DNA from: Otis tarda
Taxonomy: Eukaryota; Chordata; Aves; Otidiformes; Otididae
Direction: 5' to 3'
DNA: 64,000 bases
Assembly (NCBI GenBank): GCA_026413225.1
Contig: JAPMTP010000101.1
Location: 105,150 to 169,149 of the forward strand
Each line of letters starts with the position of its first letter. Position 1 is the stretch's first letter. Below the pieces are notes generated by a model, which was not told the DNA's origin, made no database searches, and saw only the letters and a list, made by a program, of their open reading frames with translations. A program made the position numbers and the translations under genes. Shown here in pieces: positions 1-15,068 of the stretch.

Positions 1-3000
1 TATGAGGAGAAAGCAGGTAGCGACAGCAAGAAAAAGAAAAATGATGAAAAGCAACGTAAAGCACAATGGCGCTATGGAAAAAAAAAAGAAAATATAATTA
101 AAGATTATGATAGCAGACAAGGTCAAATTAGAAAATTTGAAAAGCAAAAGCACGCAAGTAATAGCAACATCCCACTAAAATGCAGACAGATATACATTTT
201 TTAAAGTGACAGTAGAAAGGAAAAAGAAATAATTAGAACAAAAATGCAGAAAAATAAAGACAAAAGTGATAAAAGGAGACTCAGCATTTTAAAAGCATCA
301 GGGATTAAGGATATTAAAAAAATTAAAACCCAGCATGGGTAAACTAAAATGGAGCCAGAAAAAGAACCTAATTACATGACTGTAAAGAAGAAAGAGAAGA
401 AAGAGAAAAGTCAGAATCATTAGGAAAGTAAAGGCAAATACTGGAAAAAATAAATGCCCAGGAAACAAATAGAAACCTAGAAAGAATAACTAAAAACCAA
501 AGCTGCTAAGTAAGGACATATTACAACTAAAAAATAAGGGGACCAGCCACAAGAAAAGTATATATAAAAAGCAAATGGTAATCAGGAAATAACGACAGCA
601 ACAACAGGCATTTCTGACACGCAACTAAACTGGAGAACTACAAAGGTGGCGTTCAAAAGCGATGGCGCGGAGGGAGGATGAGAGAAGATTCAGGATCAAG
701 AGAACAAGTTAAAGATAGCAATCGGGACAGAATTAGACAGAAAGTTTTAAAACCAACGGGGAATAACGAAATGGGGTTAAAAATTCCCAAATAGCACAGT
801 CCACCTAAGAGACCTACCAAATTTGAAAAGCGAGGGCACTACAGATAGTCGGGACGTAATTCAAAAAAAAAATAAAGATAGCAAAATAAATGCAGAAACC
901 AGATAGGAGTAAAGAGAACATTTCAAAAGCAATTGAAGATGAAGGAAATAAGGAAAAAAATGGAAAAAAAAAAAAAAAAACCAACCAAACCAGTGTCATC
1001 CAACAAAAATAAAAATGTACAAAGAGAATTTTCGAAGTGAGGGTTCTGTGGAAGAACAAGAAATTATTATGTATGAACTGCAAAGGGCATAAAAGTAGGC
1101 ACTGAATGAATGCTGAAAAAGCAATGGGGAAATGGGAAATAAAATGAAAGCTAAAAAATAGGGACAGCACGCTGAAAGAGACTTAGAAAGAAAGTTTCAA
1201 AACCGAGAATGCTAAGGAAATAACTAGTTTCTTAAAAGACAGCAGAGGGAAGAAAAGTAGGCGCAGAAAAGTGGCGAGTGTTAGAGAAAATAAGACAAAA
1301 ACTAAAAAAAAAAAAAAATACAGACAGCTACCTAAAACAGATGTATTAAGAAAAATGAAGCAGTCGGGGCACTGAGGAAACGTGAGCAATAATTTGAAAA
1401 CCAAGAAATAAAGACAGCAAGCAAGATAAATGTACAAAATCTTTTAAATTACAGGGAGTGGGGAGATGAACACACAAAAAAAAAGAAAAAAAAACCACAC
1501 CAAAGTTACATCAAACTAAAACATGGACGTAGAAAGAAAATCTGAAGGGCGCCAACAGTACCAGTAACGAAAGAGGAGAAAAAAAGACGACGTATAAAGA
1601 AGCTTTTAAGAGTGAGGCAGATTAGGGAAATACACGTTAAAATTTCTAACGAGGGACGATAAACTAACAGAAACGTAGCAAAAATTTCAAAGGCAGTGAC
1701 GCAAACAAAATGCAATAGCTAATTAACCGATGACAAAATAAGGACAGAGATAAAAGTAGAAAATGGAAATGGTTAGGGATGAGAGCAATATAGAGGAAAC
1801 TTTTAAACCACACAAGTACCTAAAACAGCAGCAGAAAGAAAATTTAGAAAGTAAAGGCACTTATTACAACAGGAAAAAAATTAAAAATGTGAAGACAGCA
1901 AATAAAGGTAAAAAGAAAATGTCAAAAGCAACAGAGATTAAGAGAATGAAATAAAATCGATAAACACTAATGGCAAACTGAAACGGAAAAGTAGAAATAA
2001 CATTTACCACGCGAAGGGATGAAGGACAGAGGAATGACCAAATAGGGCTTGTAAACTACACAGATGAAATGACCGCAACGCAATTTAAAACGTAGAAGAC
2101 AGGCACAAAGAAATGAAAAACACAGGCGGAGAACACGATGAGTGGAGATGAAAAGGCAAAATTTAGAAAACAACAAAGTACAATTCCCAGGAGGAACAAT
2201 GAGAAAATAAGACCAAGGGCCTTAATGAAAAAAATAATAAATAGCAATGTCAAACTAAAACGTAGATAGACAGGAAAATGTAAAAAGCAACAGCGCTAGG
2301 GAAAACTGAGGGGGTGGCGCGGGGAAGGTTAGAAACTCATAATGCAAAAACACGTAAAAGTAGAAAATTTTTAAAGCCCGGGGTTTAGGAGAGGAAAGAA
2401 CACACAATACAGTCAGAGAAGTAAAACGCAAACAGAGACAGATATTTGTAGAAGTGGTGGTGCTAAAAACAGACAAGAAAAAAATGGAGAAAAGAATAAG
2501 TGACCAAGATAAAGGTAGACACGGGGGGGAGGGGAGAAGACAAGACATCAAGCATTAGGGAAATAGAGACAGCAGAATGAAACAGAGATGTTAAAAGAAT
2601 CGCTAAAAAGCCAAGATGCTAAGGAAAGACAAGAAATACCAAACAAAAAAAACCCCAGCAAATATAATAATAGTCACTCGGTGATGAGTATCAGGGAAAT
2701 AGAGAAAAAATTCAAAACCAGAAATTACAAACTGTAACAAGGACCTAGAAAGACAGTTTTAAAATCAAAGGCGTGAATACAGACAAGAAATATTTTTTTT
2801 GTTTCAAAGATAGCAAACAGAATAAAAGTACAGAGAAAACGGTAGATGCAAATAAGATTAAGGTTATAAGGAGAAAGCAGGTAGCGACAGCAAGAAAAAG
2901 AAAAATGATGAAAAGCAACGTAAAGCGCAATGGCGCTATGGGAAAAAAAAAGAAAATATAATTAAAGATTATGACAGCAGACAAGGTCAAATTAGAAAAT

Positions 3001-6000
3001 TTGAAAAGCAAAAGCACGAAAGTAATAGCAACATCCGACTAAAATGCAGACAGACATAAATTTTTAAAAGAGACGGTAGAAAGGAAAAAGAAATAATTAG
3101 AACAAAAATGCAGAAAAATAAAGACAAAAGTGATAAAAGGAGACTCAGCATTTTAAAAGCAACAGGGATTAGGGAAATGAAAAAAAAAACCACCATAGGT
3201 AAACGGAAATGGAGTCAGAAAAAGAAACTAATTACATGACTGTAAAGAAGAAAGAGAAGAAAGAAATAAGTCAGAATAATTAGGAAAGTAAAGGCAAATA
3301 CTGGGAGAAAAAAATGCCCAGGAAACAAATAGAAACCTAGAAAGAATAACTAAAACCCAAAGCTGCTAAGTAGGGACATATTACAACTAGAAAATAAGGT
3401 TACCAACCACAAGAAAAGTATATAAGAAAGGCAAATGGTAATCAGGAAATAACAACAACAACAACAACAAAAGGCATTTCTGACACGCAACTGAAATGGA
3501 GAACTACAAAGATGGCGTTAAAAAGCAATGGCGCGGAGGGAGGATGAGAGAAGATTCAGGATCAAGAGAACAAGTTAAAGATAGCAATCGGGACAGAATT
3601 AGACAGAAAGCTTTAAAACCAACGGGGAATAATGAAATTGGGTTAAAAATTCCCAAATAGCACAGTCCACCTAAGAGACCTACCAAATTTGAAAAGCGAG
3701 GGCACTACAGATAGTCGGGACATAATTCAAAAAAAAAAAAAGAAAGATAGCAAAATAAAGGCAGAAACCAGATAGGAGTAAAGAGAGCATTTCAAAAGCA
3801 ATTGAAGATTAAGGAAATAAGGGGGGAAAAAAAAAAAAAAAAATTAAAAAAATAAACAAAACAAAAAAACCAGTGTCATCCAACAAAAATAATAATGTAG
3901 AAAGAGAATTTTCAAAGTGAGGGTTCTGTGGAAGAGCAAGAAATTATTATGTCTGAACTGTAAAAGGCATAAAAGTAGGCACTGAATGAATGCTGAAAAG
4001 CAATGGGGAAATGGGAAATAAAATGAAAGCTAAAAGAATAGGGACAGCACGCTGAAAGAGACTTAGAAAGAAAGTTTCAAAACCGAGAATGCTAAGGAAA
4101 TAACTAGTTTCTTAAAAGACAGCAGAGGGAAGAAAAGTAGGCGCAGAAAAGTGGCGAGTGTTAGAGAAAATAAGACAAAAACTAAAAAAAAAAAAAAAAA
4201 AAAAAATACAGACAGCTACCTAAAACAGATGTATTAAGAAAAATGAAGCAGTCGGGGCACTGAGGAAACGTGAGCAATAATTTGAAAACCAAGAAATAAA
4301 GACAGCAAGCAAGATAAATGTACAAAATCTTTTAAATTACAGGGAGTGGGGAGATGAACACACACACAAAAAAAAACCAAAACCACACCAAAGTTACATC
4401 AAACTAAAACATGGACGTAGAAAGAAAATCTGAAGGGCGCCAACAGTACCAGTAACGAAAGAGGAGAAAAAAGACGACGTATAAAGAAGCTTTTAAGAGT
4501 GAGGCAGATTAGGGAAATACACGTTAAAATTTCTAACGAGGGACGATAAACTAACAGAAACGTAGCAAAAATTTCAAAGGCAGTGACGCAAACAAAATGC
4601 AATAGCTAATTAACCGATGACAAAATAAGGACAGAGATGAAAGTAGAAAATGGAAATGGTTAGGGATGAGAGCAATATAGAGGAAACTTTTAAACCACAC
4701 AAGTACCTAAAACAGCAGCAGAAAGAAAATTTAGAAAGTAAAGGCACTTCTTACAACAGGAAAAAATTAAAAATGTGAAGACAGCAAATAAAGGTAAAAA
4801 GAAAATGTCAAAAGCAACAGAGATTAAGAGAATGAAATAAAATCGATAAACACTAATGGCAAACTGAAACGGAAAAGTAGAAATAACATTTACCACGCGA
4901 AGGGATGAAGGACAGAGGAATGACCAAATAGGGCTTGTAAACTACACAGATGAAATGACCGCAACGCAATTTAAAACGTAGAAGACAGGCACAAAGAAAT
5001 GAAAAACACAGGCGGAGAACACGATGAGTGGAGATGAAAAGGCAAAATTTAGAAAACAACAAAGTACAATTCCCAGGAGGAACAATGAGAAAATAAGACC
5101 AAGGGCCTTAATGAAAAAAAAAATAATAAATAGCAATGTCAAACTAAAACGTAGATAGACAGGAAAATGTAAAAAGCAACAGCGCTAGGGAAAACTGAGG
5201 GGGTGGCGCGGGGAAGGTTAGAAACTCATAATGCAAAAACACGTAAAAGTAGAAAATTTTTAAAGCCCGGGGTTTAGGAGAGGAAAGGACACACAATACA
5301 GTCAGAGAAGTAAAACGCAAACAGAGACAGATATTTGTAGAAGTGGTGGTGCTAAAAACAGACAAGAAAAAAATGGAGAAAAGAATAAGTGACCAAGATA
5401 AAGGTAGACACGGGGGGGAGAAGACAAGACATCAAGCATTAGGGAAATAGAGACAGCAGAATGAAACAGAGATGTTAAAAGAATCGCTAAAAAGCCAAGA
5501 TGCTAAGGAAAGACAAGAAATACCAAACAAAAAAAACCCCAGCAAATATAATAATAGTCACTCGGTGATGAGTATCAGGGAAATAGAGAAAAATTCAAAA
5601 CCAGAAATTACAAACTGTAACAAGGACCTAGAAAGAGTTTTAAAATCAAAGGCGTGAATACAGACAAGAAATATTTTTTTTGTTTCAAAGATAGCAAACA
5701 GAATAAAAGTACAGAGAAAACTGTAGATGCAAATAAGATTAAGGTTATAAGGAGAAAGCAGGTAGCGACAACAAGAAAAAGAAAAATGATGAAAAGCAAC
5801 GTAAAGCGCAATGGCGCTATGGAAAAAAAAAGAAAATATAATTAAAGATTATGATAGCAGACAAGGTCAAATTAGAAAATGTGAAAAGCAAAAGCACGAA
5901 AGTAATAGCAACATCCGACTAAAATGCAGACAGACATAAATTTTTAAAAGAGACGGTAGAAAGGAAAAAGAAATAATTAGAACAAAAATGCAGAAAAATA

Positions 6001-9000
6001 AAGACAAAAGTGATAAAAGGAGACTCAGCATTTTAAAAGCAACAGGGATTAGGGAAATGAAAAAAAAAAACCACCATAGGTAAACGGAAATGGAGTCAGA
6101 AAAAGAAACTAATTACATGACTGTAAAGAAGAAAGAGAAGAAAGAAATAAGTCAGAATAATTAGGAAAGTAAAGGCAAATACTGGGAGAAAAAAATGCCC
6201 AGGAAACAAATAGAAACCTAGAAAGAATAACTAAAACCCAAAGCTGCTAAGTAGGGACATATTACAACTAAAAAAATAAGGTTACCAACCACAGGAAAAG
6301 TATATAAGAAAGGCAAATGGTAATCAGGAAATAACAACAACAACAGGCATTTCTGACACGCAACTGCAATGGAGAACTACAAAGGTGGCGTTCAAAAGCG
6401 ATGGCGCGGAGGGAGGATGAGAGAAGATTCAGGATCAAGAGAACAAGTTAAAGATAGCAATCGGGACAGAATTAGACAGAAAGTTTTAAAACCAACGGGG
6501 AATAATGAAATTGGGTTAAAAATTCCCAAATAGCACAGTCCACCTAAGAGACCTACCAAATTTGAAAAGCGAGGGCACTACAGATAGTCGGGACATAATT
6601 CAAAAAAAAAAAGAAAGATAGCAAAATAAAGGCAGAAACCAGATAGGAGTAAAGAGAGCATTTCAAAAGCAATTGAAGATTAAGGAAATAAGGGGAAAAA
6701 AAAAAAAACCCAAAAAAAAAAACCAAAAAAAAAAAAACCAAAAATAAAAAAAATAGCAAAACAAAAAAAACAGTGTCATCCAACAAAAATAATAATGTAG
6801 AAAGAGAATTTTCAAAGTGAGGGTTCTGTGGAAGAGCAAGAAATTATTATGTCTGAACTGTAAAAGGCATAAAAGTAGGCACTGAATGAATGCTGAAAAA
6901 GCAATGGGGAAATGGGAAATAAAATGAAAGCTAAAAGAATAGGGACAGCACGCTGAAAGAGACTTAGAAAGAAAGTTTCAAAACCGAGAATGCTAAGGAA
7001 ATAACTAGTTTCTTAAAAGACAGCAGAGGGAAGAAAAGTAGGCGCAGAAAAGTGGCGAGTGTTAGAGAAAATAAGACAAAAACTAAAAAAAAAAAAAAAA
7101 ATACAGACAGCTACCTAAAACAGATGTATTAAGAAAAATGAAGCAGTCGGGGCACTGAGGAAACGTGAGCAATAATTTGAAAACCAAGAAATAAAGACAG
7201 CAAGCAAGATAAATGTACAAAATCTTTTAAATTACAGGGAGTGGGGAGATGAACACACACAAAAAAAAACCAAAACCACACCAAAGTTACATCAAACTAA
7301 AACATGGACGTAGAAAGAAAATCTGAAGGGCGCCAACAGTACCAGTAACGAAAGAGGAGAAAAAAAGACGACGTATAAAGAAGCTTTTAAGAGTGAGGCA
7401 GATTAGGGAAATACACGTTAAAATTTCTAACGAGGGACGATAAACTAACAGAAACGTAGCAAAAATTTCAAAGGCAGTGACGCAAACAAAATGCAATAGC
7501 TGATTAACCGATGACAAAATAAGGACAGAGATGAAAGTAGAAAATGGAAATGGTTAGGGATGAGAGCAATATAGAGGAAACTTTTAAACCACACAAGTAC
7601 CTAAAACAGCAGCAGAAAGAAAATTTAGAAAGTAAAGGCACTTCTTACAACAGGAAAAAAATTAAAAATGTGAAGACAGCAAATAAAGGTAAAAAGAAAA
7701 TGTCAAAAGCAACAGAGATTAAGAGAATGAAATAAAATCGATAAACACTAATGGCAAACTGAAACGGAAAAGTAGAAATAACATTTACCACGCGAAGGGA
7801 TGAAGGACAGAGGAATGACCAAATAGGGCTTGTAAACTACACAGATGAAATGACCGCAACGCAATTTAAAACGTAGAAGACAGGCACAAAGAAATGAAAA
7901 ACACAGGCGGAGAACACGATGAGTGGAGATGAAAAGGCAAAATTTAGAAAACAACAAAGTACAATTCCCAGGAGGAACAATGAGAAAATAAGACCAAGGG
8001 CCTTAATGAAAAAAAATAATAAATAGCAATGTCAAACTAAAACGTAGATAGACAGGAAAATGTAAAAAGCAACAGCGCTAGGGAAAACTGAGGGGTGGCG
8101 CGGGGAAGGTTAGAAACTCATAATGCAAAAACACGTAAAAGTAGAAAATTTTTAAAGCCCGGGGTTTAGGAGAGGAAAGAACACACAATACAGTCAGAGA
8201 AGTAAAACGCAAACAGAGACAGATATTTGTAAAAGTGGTGGTGCTAAAAACAGACAAGAAAAAAATGGAGAAAAGAATAAGTGACCAAGATAAAGGTAGA
8301 CACGGGGGGGAGGGGAGAAGACATCAAGCATTAGGGAAATAGAGACAGCAGAATGAAACAGAGATGTTAAAAGAATCGCTAAAAAGCCAAGATGCTAAGG
8401 AAAGACAAGAAATACCAAACAAAAAAAACCCCAGCAAATATAATAATAGTCACTCGGTGATGAGTATCAGGGAAATAGAGAAAAATTCAAAACCAGAAAT
8501 TACAAACTGTAACAAGGACCTAGAAAGACAGTTTTAAAATCAAAGGCGTGAATACAGACAAGAAATATTTTTTTTGTTTCAAAGATAGCAAACAGAATAA
8601 AAGTACAGAGAAAACTGTAGATGCAAATAAGATTAAGGTTATAAGGAGAAAGCAGGTAGCGACAGCAAGAAAAAGAAAAATGATGAAAAGCAACGTAAAG
8701 CGCAATGGCGCTATGGAAAAAAAAAAGAAAATATAATTAAAGATTATGATAGCAGACAAGGTCAAATTAGAAAATGTGAAAAGCAAAAGCACGAAAGTAA
8801 TAGCAACATCCGACTAAAATGCAGACAGACATAAATTTTTAAAAGAGACGGTAGAAAGGAAAAAGAAATAATTAGAACAAAAATGCAGAAAAATAAAGAC
8901 AAAAATGATAAAAGGAGACTCAGCATTTTAAAAGCAACAGGGATTAGGGAAATGAAAAAAAAAACCACCATAGGTAAACGGAAATGGAGTCAGAAAAAGA

Positions 9001-12000
9001 AACTAATTACATGACTGTAAAGAATAAAGAGAAGAAAGAAATAAGTCAGAATAATTAGGAAAGTAAAGGCAAATACTGGGAGAAAAAAATGCCCAGGAAA
9101 CAAATAGAAACCTAGAAAGAATAACTAAAACCCAAAGCTGCTAAGTAGGGACATATTACAACTAAAAAATAAGGTTACCAACCACAGGAAAAGTATATAA
9201 GAAAGGCAAATGGTAATCAGGAAATAACAACAACAACAACAACAAAAGGCATTTCTGACACGCAACTGAAATGGAGAACTACAAAGATGGCGTTAAAAAG
9301 CGATGGCGCGGAGGGAGGATGAGAGAAGATTCAGGATCAAGAGAACAAGTTAAAGATAGCAATCGGGACAGAATTAGACAGAAAGTTTTAAAACCAACGG
9401 GGAATAATGAAATTGGGTTAAAAATTCCCAAATAGCACAGTCCACCTAAGAGACCTACCAAATTTGAAAAGCGAGGGCACTACAGATAGTCGGGACATAA
9501 TTCAAAAAAAGAAAGATAGCAAAATAAAGGCAGAAACCAGATAGGAGTAAAGAGAGCATTTCAAAAGCAATTGAAGATTAAGGAAATAAGGGGAAAAAAA
9601 AAAACCAAAAAAAAAAAAACCAAAAAAAAAAAACCAAAAATAAAAAAAAATAGCAAAACAAAAAAAACAGTGTCATCCAACAAAAATAATAATGTAGAAA
9701 GAGAATTTTCAAAGTGAGGGTTCTGTGGAAGAGCAAGAAATTATTATGTCTGAACTGTAAAAGGCATAAAAGTAGGCACTGAATGAATGCTGAAAAAGCA
9801 ATGGGGAAATGGGAAATAAAATGAAAGCTAAAAGAATAGGGACAGCACGCTGAAAGAGACTTAGAAAGAAAGTTTCAAAACCGAGAATGCTAAGGAAATA
9901 ACTAGTTTCTTAAAAGACAGCAGAGGGAAGAAAAGTAGGCGCAGAAAAGTGGCGAGTGTTAGAGAAAATAAGACAAAAACTAAAAAAAAAAAAAAAATAC
10001 AGACAGCTACCTAAAACAGATGTATTAAGAAAAATGAAGCAGTCGGGGCACTGAGGAAACGTGAGCAATAATTTGAAAACCAAGAAATAAAGACAGCAAG
10101 CAAGATAAATGTACAAAATCTTTTAAATTACAGGGAGTGGGGAGATGAACACACACACAAAAAAAACCAAAACCACACCAAAGTTACATCAAACTAAAAC
10201 ATGGACGTAGAAAGAAAATCTGAAGGGCGCCAACAGTACCAGTAACGAAAGAGGAGAAAAAAGACGACGTATAAAGAAGCTTTTAAGAGTGAGGCAGATT
10301 AGGGAAATACACGTTAAAATTTCTAACGAGGGACGATAAACTAACAGAAACGTAGCAAAAATTTCAAAGGCAGTGACGCAAACAAAATGCAATAGCTGAT
10401 TAACCGATGACAAAATAAGGACAGAGATGAAAGTAGAAAATGGAAATGGTTAGGGATGAGAGCAATATAGAGGAAACTTTTAAACCACACAAGTACCTAA
10501 AACAGCAGCAGAAAGAAAATTTAGAAAGTAAAGGCACTTCTTACAACAGGAAAAAAATTAAAAATGTGAAGACAGCAAATAAAGGTAAAAAGAAAATGTC
10601 AAAAGCAACAGAGATTAAGAGAATGAAATAAAATCGATAAACACTAATGGCAAACTGAAACGGAAAAGTAGAAATAACATTTACCACGCGAAGGGATGAA
10701 GGACAGAGGAATGACCAAATAGGGCTTGTAAACTACACAGATGAAATGACCGCAACGCAATTTAAAACGTAGAAGACAGGCACAAAGAAATGAAAAACAC
10801 AGGCGGAGAACACGATGAGTGGAGATGAAAAGGCAAAATTTAGAAAACAACAAAGTACAATTCCCAGGAGGAACAATGAGAAAATAAGACCAAGGGCCTT
10901 AATGAAAAAAATAATAAATAGCAATGTCAAACTAAAACGTAGATAGACAGGAAAATGTAAAAAGCAACAGCGCTAGGGAAAACTGAGGGGGTGGCGCGGG
11001 GAAGGTTAGAAACTCATAATGCAAAAACACGTAAAAGTAGAAAATTTTTAAAGCCCGGGGTTTAGGAGAGGAAAGAACACACAATACAGTCAGAGAAGTA
11101 AAACGCAAACAGAGACAGATATTTGTAAAAGTGGTGGTGCTAAAAACAGACAAGAAAAAAATGGAGAAAAGAATAAGTGACCAAGATAAAGGTAGACACG
11201 GGGGGAGGGGAGAAGACATCAAGCATTAGGGAAATAGAGACAGCAGAATGAAACAGAGATGTTAAAAGAATCGCTAAAAAGCCAAGATGCTAAGGAAAGA
11301 CAAGAAATACCAAACAAAAAAAACCCCAGCAAATATAATAATAGTCACTCGGTGATGAGTATCAGGGAAATAGAGAAAAAATTCAAAACCAGAAATTACA
11401 AACTGTAACAAGGACCTAGAAAGACAGTTTTAAAATCAAAGGCGTGAATACAGACAAGAAATATTTTTTTTGTTTCAAAGATAGCAAACAGAATAAAAGT
11501 ACAGAGAAAACTGTAGATGCAAATAAGATTAAGGTTATAAGGAGAAAGCAGGTAGCGACAGCAAGAAAAAGAAAAATGATGAAAAGCAACGTAAAGCGCA
11601 ATGGCGCTATGGAAAAAAAAAGAAAATATAATTAAAGATTATGATAGCAGACAAGGTCAAATTAGAAAATGTGAAAAGCAAAAGCACGAAAGTAATAGCA
11701 ACATCCGACTAAAATGCAGACAGACATAAATTTTTAAAAGAGACGGTAGAAAGGAAAAAGAAATAATTAGAACAAAAATGCAGAAAAATAAAGACAAAAA
11801 TGATAAAAGGAGACTCAGCATTTTAAAAGCAACAGGGATTAGGGAAATGAAAAAAAAAAACCACCATAGGTAAACGGAAATGGAGTCAGAAAAAGAAACT
11901 AATTACATGACTGTAAAGAATAAAGAGAAGAAAGAAATAAGTCAGAATAATTAGGAAAGTAAAGGCAAATACTGGGAGAAAAAAATGCCCAGGAAACAAA

Positions 12001-15000
12001 TAGAAACCTAGAAAGAATAACTAAAACCCAAAGCTGCTAAGTAGGGACATATTACAACTAAAAAATAAGGTTACCAACCACAGGAAAAGTATATAAGAAA
12101 GGCAAATGGTAATCAGGAAATAACAACAACAACAACAACAAAAGGCATTTCTGACACGCAACTGAAATGGAGAACTACAAAGATGGCGTTAAAAAGCAAT
12201 GGCGCGGAGGGAGGATGAGAGAAGATTCAGGATCAAGAGAACAAGTTAAAGATAGCAATCGGGACAGAATTAGACAGAAAGTTTTAAAACCAACGGGGAA
12301 TAATGAAATTGGGTTAAAAATTCCCAAATAGCACAGTCCACCTAAGAGACCTACCAAATTTGAAAAGCGAGGGCACTACAGATAGTCGGGACATAATTCA
12401 AAAAAAAAGAAAGATAGCAAAATAAAGGCAGAAACCAGATAGGAGTAAAGAGAGCATTTCAAAAGCAATTGAAGATTAAGGAAATAAGGGGAAAAAAAAA
12501 AACCAAAAAAAAACAAAAATAAAAAAATAAACAAAACAAAAAAACCAGTGTCATCCAACAAAAATAATAATGTAGAAAGAGAATTTTCAAAGTGAGGGTT
12601 CTGTGGAAGAGCAAGAAATTATTATGTCTGAACTGTAAAAGGCATAAAAGTAGGCACTGAATGAATGCTGAAAAAGCAATGGGGAAATGGGAAATAAAAT
12701 GAAAGCTAAAAAAATAGGGACAGCACGCTGAAAGAGACTTAGAAAGAAAGTTTCAAAACCGAGAATGCTAAGGAAATAACTAGTTTCTTAAAAGACAGCA
12801 GAGGGAAGAAAAGTAGGCGCAGAAAAGTGGCGAGTGTTAGAGAAAATAAGACAAAAACTAAAAAAAAAAAAACCAAAATACAGACAGCTACCTAAAACAG
12901 ATGTATTAAGAAAAATGAAGCAGTCGGGGCACTGAGGAAACGTGAGCAATAATTTGAAAACCAAGAAATAAAGACAGCAAGCAAGATAAATGTACAAAAT
13001 CTTTTAAATTACAGGGAGTGGGGAGATGAACACACACACAAAAAAAAACCAAAACCACACCAAAGTTACATCAAACTAAATCATGGACGTAGAAAGAAAA
13101 TCTGAAGGGCGCCAACAGTACCAGTAACGAAAGAGGAGAAAAAAAGACGACGTATAAAGAAGCTTTTAAGAGTGAGGCAGATTAGGGAAACACACGTTAA
13201 AATTTCTAACGAGGGACGATAAACTAACAGAAACGTAGCAAAAATTTCAAAGGCAGTGACGCAAACAAAATGCAATAGCTAATTAACCGATGACAAAATA
13301 AGGACAGAGATGAAAGTAGAAAATGGAAATGGTTAGGGATGAGAGCAATATAGAGGAAACTTTTAAACCACACAAGTACCTAAAACAGCAGCAGAAAGAA
13401 AATTTAGAAAGTAAAGGCACTTCTTACAACAGGAAAAAAATTAAAAATGTGAAGACAGCAAATAAAGGTAAAAAGAAAATGTCAAAAGCAACAGAGATTA
13501 AGAGAATGAAATAAAATCCATAAACACTAATGGCAAACTGAAACGGAAAAGTAGAAATAACATTTACCACGCGAAGGGATGAAGGACAGAGGAATGACCA
13601 AATAGGGCTTGTAAACTACACAGATGAAATGACCGCAATGCAATTTAAAACGTAGAAGACAGGCACAAAGAAATGAAAAACACAGGCGGAGAACACGATG
13701 AGTGGAGATGAAAAGGCAAAATTTAGAAAACAACAAAGTACAATTCCCAGGAGGAACAATGAGAAAATAAGACCAAGGGCCTTAATGAAAAAAAAATAAT
13801 AAATAGCAATGTCAAACTAAAACGTAGATAGACAGGAAAATGTAAAAAGCAACAGCGCTAGGGAAAACTGAGGGGGTGGCGCGGGGAAGGTTAGAAACTC
13901 ATAATGCAAAAACACGTAAAAGTAGAAAATTTTTAAAGCCCGGGGTTTAGGAGAGGAAAGAACACACAATACAGTCAGAGAAGTAAAACGCAAACAGAGA
14001 CAGATATTTGTAGAAGTGGTGGTGCTAAAAACAGACAAGAAAAAAAAATGGAGAAAAGAATAAGTGACCAAGATAAAGGTGGACACGGGGGGAGGGGAGA
14101 AGACATCAAGCATTAGGGAAATAGAGACAGCAGAATGAAACAGAGATGTTAAAAGAATCGCTAAAAAGCCAAGATGCTAAGGAAAGACAAGAAATACCAA
14201 ACAAAAAAAACCCCAGCAAATATAATAATAGTCACTCGGTGATGAGTATCAGGGAAATAGAGAAAAAATTCAAAACCAGAAATTACAAACTGTAACAAGG
14301 ACCTAGAAAGACAGTTTTAAAATCAAAGGCGTGAATACAGACAAGAAATATTTTTTTGTTTCAAAGATAGCAAACAGAATAAAAGTACAGAGAAAACTGT
14401 AGATGCAAATAAGATTAAGGTTATAAGGAGAAAGCAGGTAGCGACAGCAAGAAAAAGAAAAATGATGAAAAGCAATGTAAAGTGCAATGGCGCTATGGAA
14501 AAAAAAAAGAAAATATAATTAAAGATTATGATAGCAGACAAGGTCAAATTAGAAAATTTGAAAAGCAAAAGCACGAAAGTAATAGCAACATCCGACTAAA
14601 ATGCAGACAGACATAAATTTTTAAAAGAGACAGTAGAAAGGAAAAAGAAATAATTAGAACAAAAGTGCAGAAAAATAAAGGCAAAAGTGATAAAAGGAGA
14701 CTCAGCATTTTAAAAGCATCAGGGATTAAGGATATTAAAAAAATAAAAAAACAGCGTGGGTAAACGGAAATGGAGTCAGAAAAAGAACCTAATTACATGA
14801 CTGTAAAGAAGAAAGAGAAGAAAGAAATAAGTCAGAATAATTAGGAAAGTAAAGGCAAATACTGGAAAAGATAAATGCCCAGGAAACAAATAGAAACCTA
14901 GAAAGAATAACTAAAAACCAAAGCTGCTATGTAAGGACATAGTACAACTGAAAAATAAGGGGACCAGCCACAAGAAAAGTATATAAAAAAGGCAAATGGC

Positions 15001-15068
15001 AATCAGGAAACAACAACAACAAAAAAAGGCATTTCTGACACGCAACTAAAATGGAGAACTACAAAGAT
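1..15068. repeat. 2.89-kb A-rich higher-order tandem repeat array
   Basis: The same A-rich, purine-skewed sequence returns every 2.88-2.90 kb. One anchor (starting ATGGAAATGGTTAGGG) lies at 1763, 4650, 7544, 10440 and 13323, giving spacings of 2887, 2894, 2896 and 2883. The start of the window falls inside a unit (position 1 aligns near 2867, 5754, 8640, 11537 and 14420), so the array continues to the left. Copies differ mainly in poly-A length, (CAA)n length and a few substitutions. Within a unit, motifs such as AAATAAGGACAGAGAT and TTTTAAAAGCAACAGGGATT recur in degraded form every 60-90 bp, so the unit looks like a higher-order repeat built from an older short monomer. Short ORFs repeat with the period on both strands (for example a Lys-rich 63-codon frame at each anchor), but they follow base composition and are not supported as genes. 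Confidence 0.95.

Noticed and set aside
3450..12145. (CAA)n and poly-A length differences between units of the 2.89-kb array
   Set aside because: Ordinary slippage variation (for example near 3451, 9227 and 12122); not separate features.
1763..13514. 63-codon Lys-rich ORF repeated in the 2.89-kb array
   Set aside because: Its repetition follows from the array; the copy at 4650 is frameshifted by one A in a poly-A run, and no promoter or Kozak context is conserved for it.
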